The notes beneath the pieces were generated by a model. The model searched no databases, had not been told where the DNA came from, and was given only the letters and a program-made list of their open reading frames with translations. The position numbers and the translations under genes were made by a program. From Planctomycetia bacterium (GTDB taxonomy: Bacteria > Planctomycetota > Planctomycetia > Gemmatales > Gemmataceae): a stretch of 14,151 nucleotides of DNA. Below, piece after piece: positions 7,056-13,906 of this stretch (within the stretch, counting starts at the first letter, position 1; each line of letters starts with the position of its first letter). Where the stretch lies: the NCBI GenBank assembly GCA_005773755.1, contig SXHE01000271.1, positions 1 to 14,151 of the forward strand, read 5' to 3'.

Positions 7056-8684
7056 TTACTTCTTCCCCACGCCGGTGTGTTGGGGGTTGCCGCCCCAGCA
7101 GGTCCAGCCGGTCAGCGCCTTGTCGCCCGTGTCGATGCAGATCAGCTTGCCGTCTTGTGTGCCCACGTAGATGCGCCCGCCCTCGACCGCGGCCTGGAAC
7201 CGCGTCGGCGACTTCGTTTCCCACGTTTTCACCACCTTGCCCTCGGCGTTCAGGCGGATCACGTCGCCCTTGAGCGTCGTCATGATGAGATCGCCGCCCG
7301 CGGCGGCCGGGGGCGCGCCCAGGAACCCGCCCTGCTTCTTCAGGTCGCCGTCGAGTTTGTAGCTCCACAGTTCCTTGCCGGTCTTGGGGTCGTTGCACAC
7401 CACCGAGTCACCCATGCAACTGTAGTTCCGGCCGCCCATGTGCAGCACGCGCGAGCCTTGAAACGCCTGCATACTGCTCACGTTGGACTGGCCGATGTTG
7501 CCCTTCGCCGCGCCGGGGTTGGCCTGTGCCGGCGCGCCGCCCGCGAACCCGTTGCTTGCGTCGAGCGCTTGCGCGTTCTTGGCGAGTTCGGTCACGGCCT
7601 GCACCCGCTCGTCGAGGTACACGGCTTCGCGGGCGCGGCCGGTGGCGCGCTGCGCGCCCCCCTTCTGGCTCCACGCAACGTTCCCCTCTTCGGCGCACGC
7701 GGCCCCGTTCTTGTCGGTGCGGCGGCTGAAAAACACGTCGTCGCCCACCACCACCGGGGCCGAGGTCGCGCGGGTCCGCACCGCGGACAGCACCTCGCCG
7801 TCCTTCTGCGCCAACTTGTAGACCACGCCGCCGAACGTAGTGAAGAATAGTTCCTTATCGGTGGCGACCGGGGCGCTCATTACGTCGCTCTCGATCCACT
7901 TCTGCCACAGAATCTTGCCGGTCTTCAGGTCGAGCGCGATCAGTACGTGCGAACACGGCGGGGCCTTCTTCATGTCCGCCGGCTTCGCGGGCTGCTCTTT
8001 GATCGGCTGAGGTTGCTCCTTTACGTCGGGCTTGATGTTCGGCGCGGGGTTGGCGTTCTGGCCAGGGTTGAGGTTCTGCTGCTGCCCACCCACGCCGCCG
8101 CCGTTGGCCGGGTACGAGGTGAACACGACGCCGTTGGCGATGGTCGGCGTACTGGTGAGCGGGTCGCCGAGCCAGTGCGACCAGAGGTGTTTGCCGGTGT
8201 CGGCGTCCACGGCGAACAGCGTGCAACTCTCGGTGTTGAACACGCACACGCTGCCGTCGCACACGGCCGCGGTCGGGCCGTCGTCGTCGAGGTCGATGGC
8301 CCACACCAGTGCCCCGGTGGTCGCGTCGAAGCAGTAGAACTCCTTGCTGTGGAACCCGCCGCTCACGTACACCTTGCCGCGGTAGACGGTGGGCGTGGGG
8401 ATCGGCGCGCCGCTGGGCAGTTGCACGCTGAACCCGTCGGCCAGTTTCTTGTGCGCCTTCGCGTCGAGTTTGCGCGGCTTGACGTGGCCGGCGCGGAACT
8501 GGCTGGGCGGGGCCGCGAACTTGGCCGAGTTCCAGTCCTTTACGTCCGCGGTGATGTCCTTGTCGATCATGGCCTCGGGCACCACTTTGGGCATGGGGGC
8601 TGTGGGCAGCGGGTCGCCCAGCGCGACCACCGCGGCCAGAAGGGTTCCGCACAGCGCCGAGAGAACCACCATTGCACGTGACAT
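7056..8684 (-). CDS. Secreted PQQ-like beta-propeller repeat protein
   Basis: The protein has 542 residues from ATG 8684-8682, preceded by GGAGGG at suitable spacing. It starts with a signal peptide (MSRAMVVLSALCGTLLAAVVALG), so it should act outside the cytoplasm. At least four blades end in the PQQ/WD-like signature xTGxxLW: ATTGALVWAIDL (121-132), DADTGKHLWSHWLG (160-173), DLKTGKILWQKWI (252-264) and DPKTGKELWSYKLDG (432-446). A low-complexity Gln/Asn/Pro/Lys-rich stretch (about 194-245) and an Ala/Gly/Asn-rich one (about 374-402) interrupt the propeller. The C-terminus GWTCWGGNPQHTGVGKK resembles the W-GGxPxxTG ending of BamB-like proteins. I see nothing that proves PQQ cofactor binding or a dehydrogenase active site, so it may be structural or a binding scaffold. 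Such proteins are very common in planctomycetes. It is divergent from the membrane protein gene at 8829. Confidence 0.88.
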   Translation of the reverse strand: MSRAMVVLSALCGTLLAAVVALGDPLPTAPMPKVVPEAMIDKDITADVKDWNSAKFAAPPSQFRAGHVKPRKLDAKAHKKLADGFSVQLPSGAPIPTPTVYRGKVYVSGGFHSKEFYCFDATTGALVWAIDLDDDGPTAAVCDGSVCVFNTESCTLFAVDADTGKHLWSHWLGDPLTSTPTIANGVVFTSYPANGGGVGGQQQNLNPGQNANPAPNIKPDVKEQPQPIKEQPAKPADMKKAPPCSHVLIALDLKTGKILWQKWIESDVMSAPVATDKELFFTTFGGVVYKLAQKDGEVLSAVRTRATSAPVVVGDDVFFSRRTDKNGAACAEEGNVAWSQKGGAQRATGRAREAVYLDERVQAVTELAKNAQALDASNGFAGGAPAQANPGAAKGNIGQSNVSSMQAFQGSRVLHMGGRNYSCMGDSVVCNDPKTGKELWSYKLDGDLKKQGGFLGAPPAAAGGDLIMTTLKGDVIRLNAEGKVVKTWETKSPTRFQAAVEGGRIYVGTQDGKLICIDTGDKALTGWTCWGGNPQHTGVGKK

Positions 8685-8737
8685 GACACGCCCTCCGTTC
8701 GCGAAGTGTGACCGACAACCGATGTTCCGACGAACCC

Positions 8738-8805
8738 AGTGTACCGCGCGACGTAACGCGGGCGTAACGGTCGGCGTTGCGTCGTTACACGCGGTTCGCT
8801 ATCGT
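8738..8805. promoter_or_regulatory. Divergent intergenic control region with candidate promoters and CGTAACG sites
   Basis: The 144-bp gap between the divergent starts at 8684 and 8829 contains a plus-strand candidate promoter, TTGCGT (8777-8782), 17 bp, TATCGT (8800-8805), about 24 bp before the ATG at 8829. On the minus strand TACACT (8743-8738) is a possible -10 for the PQQ-like gene, without a good -35. Two direct copies of CGTAACG (8752-8758, 8763-8769) sit 11 bp apart, one helical turn. A reverse-oriented CGTTAC (8783-8788) lies 20 bp further on, inside the plus-strand promoter spacer. This could be a shared operator; no regulator can be named. Confidence 0.35.
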
Positions 8806-8828
8806 CCGCCGTCTCGCGGGGGGTGTGC

Positions 8829-10253
8829 ATGACGTGGGCGGATCGTCCGGCGGCGGCGTGGGTTCTGGCGGCGTGCGCGTTCGTGCTCGCGGCGGCCGGG
8901 GCGAAGCCGTATGCGTCGTCGTGGAACGACGGGAGCCGGCTCGCGTCGGTGGAGGCGCTCGTCGAGCGCGGCACATTCTGCATTGACGGCACCACGTTTC
9001 TGGAGCGCGGCGGCCCGCCGGCCTACGACCCGGCGAACCCGGTCCTGGCACGCGCCACCCTCGACAAGCTCCTCATCAACGGCCGCTATTACTCCGACAA
9101 GCCGCCGCTGGTGAGCCTGCCGCTGGCCGGCGCGTACCGCGCGCTCGTGGCGCTGGGCGCGCCCGCGCCGAGCGCGCGCCCGGACGTGTTCGCGTGGGTC
9201 ATGTGCGTGCTGCTCAGCGGCACCGGGTTCGCGGTCGCGATCGGGTGCATGTGGGCGCTCGGCACGCGCGCCGGCCTCGAACCGAAGTGGCGGCTGTGGT
9301 GGCTCGGCGCGTTCGTGATGGCGACCATGCTCCCCGCGTACACCCGCAGCGCGAACAACCATATCGCGCAACTCGGCGCGGTCGCGGCGCTGTGCGTGTT
9401 ACTGTGCCGGATCGCGGACGCGGCCCGCGCCGGGCGCACGGCGTGGGGCGCGCTCGTCGGCGCGGGTCTGCTGACCGGGTTCGCCTACAACCTCGACCTC
9501 GGCGTCGGCCCGCCGCTGGTGCCGGCGGTGCTGCTCGTCGTCGCCGTGCGCACGCGCCGCCTTGCAGCGGTCGTCGCGTGCGGCCTCGCGACCTTACCTT
9601 GCATCCTGACAGGCCACCTCATCAACTACCAGATTGGCGGCGACTTCTTGAAGCCGCTGAACATGAATCCGGAGTACCTCGCGTGGCCGGGCAGCCCGTT
9701 CACCACCACCATGACGGGCATCATCCGCCCGCGGCCGTTCGCGCAGTTCCTCTACACGTTCGACATGCTCTTCGGCAAGAAGGGCTTCTTCATGCACAAC
9801 CCGTCGCTGATGCTGCCGCTGCTCGCGGGGGTGGCGGTGCTGCGGCAGCGGGCGACGCCGCATCGTGTGGAACTGCTCGCGCTGTGTGGGTGGTGCGCGG
9901 CCGGGTGGCTGATGTACGGCGCGCTGTCGAAGAACCACGGCGGGGCGTGCGTCTCGATCCGCTGGTTCCTGCCGTTCCTCGCGCCGGGCTTCTGGCTGTT
10001 GGCGAAGGTGCTCGCGGAGCGGCCGACGCTGCGGCGCGACTTCGTCGCGATCAGCGTGTGGGGCGTACCGCTGGCCGCGAGCGCGTGGCTCGTCGGCCCG
10101 TGGTGCATGGGCGTGGTGCCGGGTAACTGGTTCGCGTTCGCCGGCGCGCTCGTGACGTGGGGCACGCTGCGCTACCGCGCCTGGCGAGCTAAGGGCGAAC
10201 TGGCAACGCTGAAGCTCCCCGCGCCGAGCGAAGCCCCGGCGCGGGCCGCGTGA
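8829..10253 (+). CDS. Polytopic membrane protein, possibly a GT-C-type glycosyltransferase
   Basis: The protein has 474 residues from ATG 8829, which has a GGGGGG-rich ribosome-binding site about five bases upstream; an in-frame GTG at 8823 would add two residues. One N-terminal helix (about 9-26) is followed by a long hydrophilic loop (about 27-118) containing NDGSRLASVEALVERG and NGRYYSDKPPLVSLPLAG. About ten further hydrophobic segments follow between 119 and 446. An acidic residue just after the first helix and a later DKPP motif are what is seen in PMT/ArnT-like GT-C enzymes, which transfer sugars from lipid-linked donors on the outer face of the membrane. A GKKGFFMHNPSLMLPLL motif lies near 317-333. 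The tail after about 446 is cytoplasm-like and basic, then Ala/Pro-rich. I cannot assign a precise family or substrate; the glycosyltransferase reading is inference from topology and motif position. It converges on the hydrolase gene with a 10-bp gap. Confidence 0.75.
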   Translation: MTWADRPAAAWVLAACAFVLAAAGAKPYASSWNDGSRLASVEALVERGTFCIDGTTFLERGGPPAYDPANPVLARATLDKLLINGRYYSDKPPLVSLPLAGAYRALVALGAPAPSARPDVFAWVMCVLLSGTGFAVAIGCMWALGTRAGLEPKWRLWWLGAFVMATMLPAYTRSANNHIAQLGAVAALCVLLCRIADAARAGRTAWGALVGAGLLTGFAYNLDLGVGPPLVPAVLLVVAVRTRRLAAVVACGLATLPCILTGHLINYQIGGDFLKPLNMNPEYLAWPGSPFTTTMTGIIRPRPFAQFLYTFDMLFGKKGFFMHNPSLMLPLLAGVAVLRQRATPHRVELLALCGWCAAGWLMYGALSKNHGGACVSIRWFLPFLAPGFWLLAKVLAERPTLRRDFVAISVWGVPLAASAWLVGPWCMGVVPGNWFAFAGALVTWGTLRYRAWRAKGELATLKLPAPSEAPARAA

Positions 10254-10263
10254 GGTCGTGTGG

Positions 10264-12552
10264 TTACTTTGCCCTGAGCTTCTCGACCACCCACTCTGCA
10301 TTCGCTGTCAATGGCGGTTCGTTTCGTCCAACGTTTCGCCCTGAGATGTGCCCTGACTGTTCGTGTGGTTGCGGACAATAAATCGCGAGCGCGGCTCGAT
10401 CCCCGAGCCGGTGCCAATCGGGAATAATCGCTTCGTGGGGGACATACACATAGGGGCTATCCAGAATCAGCGCAGTCGTTAGGATGCCGCCGTGGGTGTA
10501 GATCGCCTTGACTCCGCCTTCGTAAAACCCGGCCAGAAGTGCGAGAGTCGCGCCCCCCGGTTCTCCGTAGTGGGGTAGATCCGGTGCATCGAGTGGCACT
10601 GCGAACCTCGTACCCACCGGATTCACTCTTGCGAACGAGTCACCCCACACCGCGAGTTTCTTGCCGTTGAGTTCCTTGTGATCCTGGAGCCAGCGGATTA
10701 CCGTTCTCAAGTCACGGAGTTGGGCACCGAGAACGGGCTGGCCGAGGATCAGACTCGTTTGCGATACTGATGTGCGCGAACCCCCGCGTCCCGGTGAGCC
10801 ATCACCCGGCTGCGATTCGCCAGTACCCCGAACATCGACCAAGCACACGGCAACCCCTGCTTTCAAGAACGCCTCGATCACCTCGCCTCGCTGCTTCAGA
10901 AATGCGGCCTTACCGCCTTGAGCAACCATCACGACGACGGCGTTCTTTTCTTTCGCGTCCTTCGGTGTGAGGAGAACGAAGGGAACGAGGATGCCCGCAT
11001 CGACCTCCAGAGCGAAACGCCTCAGACGCCCACTCGCGACATCTTCGGACTTTCCCTCGATCAGTTTCGGCTTCTCGGCAGGCTCAATGCCGCCAAGTAT
11101 TTTTGCCCACGCATTCCCTAGCAGTGCTCGACGTTCTTCTCGTGGCAGATCGGGAAAGTTCTGCGGAAGCGGATGGCCCTTCGGAAAGCTTCCCATCACT
11201 AACTCGGCGAGCCGCTCCTTCTCGTTGAGTTGACCTATCACCTCATGCAGTTTCTTCGGCTTCAACTCTTTCTTCGCCTCTTCGGTCCAGCAGCGCAGCT
11301 CGTCGCCGGTTCGACGCTTGCTGTACTCCTCCGGCACCGGCATCCCGAACCAGTCCTTCAGCGCGGGGTAGATCATCTTGCGGTGGACCGCGCCGATGTG
11401 GTTGCAGTGCGTGTTGTCCGGCCCGCCGGGGCCGCGCACGCTCCCCTTGCCGTGCGCGACGCGGAGCGCGTCCTTCGCGTCGTAGAAGCCGAACACCTTC
11501 TGGAGGCGCGGCCACGCGGGGTCGGTCTTCGCGTCCCAGGCGAACTCGTGCGCGTAGATCACCTTGCGCGGCGCGACGCTGCCGACGATGACGAAGTGCG
11601 CGAACCCGTCCCGCGCCCCGTTCTTCAGCCCGCGGGTGCTCTCCCAGTAGCCCTCGCCGAACCACGCGAAGTCGCGGTCGGGGTTCTCCAGAACGCTCGA
11701 CTCCGGCTGCCAGCCGCCGAAGTTGAACGGCACCACGCACGCGATCCGGTTGTCCAGCGCCGCGGCCACGCCCACCGGGTCGCCGCCCCCGGCCACCGAA
11801 CCCATCATGATGATCCGGTCCTTGTCGATGTTCTTCTGCTTGAGCAGCACATCAACGCCGCGCATCAGGTCCCACGCCATCCAGCCCATCAGCGACTCGC
11901 CTGCGGCACTCAGTTGCAGATTCGAGTTGTACCGGAAGTAGTAGTCCTGGCGGCCGGCACGGAACGGCTTGTCGTAGTCCTTGTCGGAGTGGAAGTCGTG
12001 CTGCCGGCGCTCGCCGTAGCCGAGTTGATCGGGCACGATCACCGCGACCCCGGCCCGCGCCCACGTCATGCCCATGTCTTGCAGCTCGCCGCCTGATTTG
12101 CCGCCGTGGTGCGCGTGCGCGATGATGATGCCCGGCATCTTCTCAGGTGGCTTCGCGGGCAAGTACAGGTTCGCCGCCACCCACAGGCCCGGGCGCGACT
12201 CGTACACCGTGTTGTGAATCACGAACCCGTCGCCCTCGATCTCGCGCGTCACCTTCACCTTCATGTCCTTCGGTGCGTCGGGCCACGCGCCGAGCGACTC
12301 CTTCAGCTTCGCGATGCGAACGTCGCGGTACTTCTCCCACTGCTCTTTGGTGGTCACGTCCGCGAACGCCTTCGACTCGCGCAGGTTCGCCTCCTTCATG
12401 CGCTTCGTGGCGTCGGCCCACATCATTTTGGGCAGCTCTTTGGCCCGCGGATCGTCCTTCGGGAACACGTTGGGATCGACGTCTTTCAGGTCCGCTGCCG
12501 TGCCGAACGCGACGGACAGCAGCACAACGGCGAGCGCGGAGAGGGAGCGCAT
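10264..12552 (-). CDS. Secreted tandem alpha/beta hydrolase, acetyl xylan esterase-like
   Basis: The protein has 762 residues from ATG 12552-12550, chosen over a longer frame starting at 12723 because a GAGG site precedes it and a signal peptide follows (MRSLSALAVVLLSVAFGTAA). Two alpha/beta-hydrolase units resemble the AXE1/dienelactone-hydrolase clan. Unit 1 (about 105-410) has PGIIIAHAHHGGKSGG, VIVPDQLGYGERR and DKDRIIMMGSVAGGGDP. At its nucleophile elbow GSVAG the middle residue is Val253 rather than Ser; a His-rich NTHCNHIGAVHR lies at 380-391. Unit 2 (about 505-760) has VCLVDVRGTGES and LAVWGDSFARVNP, with Ser639 as a good nucleophile. So unit 2 is the more likely esterase and unit 1 may be non-catalytic or use different chemistry. 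A role in deacylating plant-type glycans outside the cytoplasm is plausible but inferred. The DNA for roughly the C-terminal 420 residues is markedly less GC-rich than the N-terminal part. Confidence 0.82.
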   Translation of the reverse strand: MRSLSALAVVLLSVAFGTAADLKDVDPNVFPKDDPRAKELPKMMWADATKRMKEANLRESKAFADVTTKEQWEKYRDVRIAKLKESLGAWPDAPKDMKVKVTREIEGDGFVIHNTVYESRPGLWVAANLYLPAKPPEKMPGIIIAHAHHGGKSGGELQDMGMTWARAGVAVIVPDQLGYGERRQHDFHSDKDYDKPFRAGRQDYYFRYNSNLQLSAAGESLMGWMAWDLMRGVDVLLKQKNIDKDRIIMMGSVAGGGDPVGVAAALDNRIACVVPFNFGGWQPESSVLENPDRDFAWFGEGYWESTRGLKNGARDGFAHFVIVGSVAPRKVIYAHEFAWDAKTDPAWPRLQKVFGFYDAKDALRVAHGKGSVRGPGGPDNTHCNHIGAVHRKMIYPALKDWFGMPVPEEYSKRRTGDELRCWTEEAKKELKPKKLHEVIGQLNEKERLAELVMGSFPKGHPLPQNFPDLPREERRALLGNAWAKILGGIEPAEKPKLIEGKSEDVASGRLRRFALEVDAGILVPFVLLTPKDAKEKNAVVVMVAQGGKAAFLKQRGEVIEAFLKAGVAVCLVDVRGTGESQPGDGSPGRGGSRTSVSQTSLILGQPVLGAQLRDLRTVIRWLQDHKELNGKKLAVWGDSFARVNPVGTRFAVPLDAPDLPHYGEPGGATLALLAGFYEGGVKAIYTHGGILTTALILDSPYVYVPHEAIIPDWHRLGDRAALAIYCPQPHEQSGHISGRNVGRNEPPLTANAEWVVEKLRAK

Positions 12553-12621
12553 GGGAACCTCGCGCGGGTGGGAGCGACCAGTGACTGCCAGCACTCTACG
12601 CCGAACGCGCGGCGGATGCCA

Positions 12622-12651
12622 TTGGCTTCCCGAAACCGCTCGCCGTACCTT
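12622..12651 (+). promoter_or_regulatory. Candidate weak promoter for the cysteine desulfurase gene
   Basis: TTGGCT (12622-12627) and TACCTT (12646-12651) are 18 bp apart in the 137-bp divergent gap between the hydrolase and desulfurase starts. The match is 4 of 6 and 3 of 6, so this is weak. For the hydrolase on the other strand, TAGAGT (12598-12593) with TGGCAT (12621-12616) 17 bp upstream is an equally weak alternative. Confidence 0.2.
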
Positions 12652-12689
12652 AGCCCCGCGTCTCGCCCGTCCCGCGCGTGGGTGTCGCC

Positions 12690-13805
12690 GTGCCGCCGAT
12701 CTACCTCGATTACAACGCCACAACGCCCGTCGATCCGGCCGTGGTCGACGCGATGCTGCCCTACCTGCGTGAGCACTTCGGGAACCCGTCCAGCGCGCAC
12801 GCCTTCGGGGCGGCCGCGCGCGACGCGGTGGAGGCGGCCCGCGCGCAGGTCGCGGCGCTGATCGGCGCGGACCCGGACGAGATCGTGTTCACCGGCGGCG
12901 GCTCGGAAGCCAGCAACCACGCCATCAAGGGCGCACTCACGGACGGCGCGCACATCGTCACCACCGCGGTCGAGCACCCGGCCACCGCGCAGCCGGTCGA
13001 GTGGCTTCGCACGCGGGGCGCGAGCGTGACCGTGGTGCCGGTGGACCGGTTCGGAACGGTCGATCCCGACGCCGTGCACAACGCGCTCACGCCGCACACG
13101 CGGCTCGTCTCGGTGATGCACTCGAACAACGAGGTCGGCACGCTGATGCCGGTGCGCGAGGTCGCTTTGGTGTGCCGCGAGCGCGGGGTTCTGGTTCACA
13201 CGGACTGCGCGCAGTCGCTGGGAAAGGTCGCTGTGAACGTGCGCGAACTGGGCGCGGATCTGCTCACCATCGCGGGGCACAAGTTGTACGCGCCGAAGGG
13301 CGTCGGGGCGCTGTTCGTGCGCCGCGGGGTACAGCTCGAACCGCTGATCCACGGGGCCGGGCACGAGCGCGGTCGGCGGGCCGGAACGGAGAACGTCCCC
13401 TACCTCGTCGGCCTCGGCGCGGCGTGCGAACTCGCGCGGCACTCGCTGCCGGCGGCAACGGAGCGGCTCCGCGCACTGCGCGACCGGCTCCACGGGAAGC
13501 TCCTGAGCGCGCTCGGCGACGGCCTCGTGCTGAACGGCCACCCGACCGCGCGGCTGCCGAACACGCTGAACCTGAACTTCGTCGGGCGCACGGGCGCGGA
13601 GCTGCTGGCCGCGGTGCCCGATATTGCCGCGTCCACCGGGTCCGCGTGCCACGAGGGGCGGGTGCAGTTGTCGCCGGTGCTCGCGGCGATGGGCGTTCCA
13701 CCGGAGGTGGGCCGCGGCGCGGTGCGGCTGAGTGTCGGGCGCTACACGACCGAGGACGGTGTGGACCGTGCGGCCGAACTGTTGGCCGCTGCACCGAGGC
13801 ACTAG
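12690..13805 (+). CDS. Cysteine desulfurase / selenocysteine lyase (class V aminotransferase, PLP)
   Basis: The protein has 371 residues from GTG 12690, where the family's usual N-terminus (MPPIYLDYNATTPV) begins; an in-frame GTG at 12678 would add four residues and has no ribosome-binding site. NifS/IscS landmarks are all visible: VEHPATAQP with the PLP-stacking His at 96, MHSNNEVGT with Asn at 147, HTDCAQSLGK with Asp at 172, LTIAGHKLYAPKGVGAL with the Schiff-base Lys at 198, GHERGRRAGTENV, and GSACHEG with the catalytic Cys at 320. These enzymes take sulfur from cysteine (or selenium from selenocysteine) for Fe-S clusters, thiolated tRNA or selenophosphate. The region after the catalytic Cys (SACHEGRVQLSPVLAAMGVP) and the LSVGRYTTEDGVD end resemble selenocysteine-lyase-type members as much as IscS. 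No iscU or sufBCD is adjacent, so the acceptor is unknown. Length is normal to slightly short for the family. Confidence 0.93.
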   Translation: MPPIYLDYNATTPVDPAVVDAMLPYLREHFGNPSSAHAFGAAARDAVEAARAQVAALIGADPDEIVFTGGGSEASNHAIKGALTDGAHIVTTAVEHPATAQPVEWLRTRGASVTVVPVDRFGTVDPDAVHNALTPHTRLVSVMHSNNEVGTLMPVREVALVCRERGVLVHTDCAQSLGKVAVNVRELGADLLTIAGHKLYAPKGVGALFVRRGVQLEPLIHGAGHERGRRAGTENVPYLVGLGAACELARHSLPAATERLRALRDRLHGKLLSALGDGLVLNGHPTARLPNTLNLNFVGRTGAELLAAVPDIAASTGSACHEGRVQLSPVLAAMGVPPEVGRGAVRLSVGRYTTEDGVDRAAELLAAAPRH

Positions 13806-13838
13806 CCGGCCCGCGCGCGCACGTTCCGATTTTGGTGA

Positions 13839-13867
13839 TTGCATCGGCTCGAAACGGGACGTATGCT
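13839..13867 (+). promoter_or_regulatory. Candidate promoter for the zinc-ribbon kinase gene
   Basis: TTGCAT (13839-13844) and TATGCT (13862-13867) are 17 bp apart in the 101-bp gap after the desulfurase stop. Matches are 3 of 6 and 4 of 6. A start near 13874 would leave a leader of about 33 nt before the ATG at 13907. Read-through from the desulfurase gene is the alternative. Confidence 0.3.
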
Positions 13868-13906
13868 CCTTCCGCGGCAACTCTCGCGCTCCCACGGCGG
13901 TTCGCT

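Noticed and set aside
12486..13895. 469-codon minus-strand frame opposite the desulfurase
   Set aside because: Arg/Val/His-rich shadow frame; the plus strand has every catalytic residue of a PLP desulfurase.
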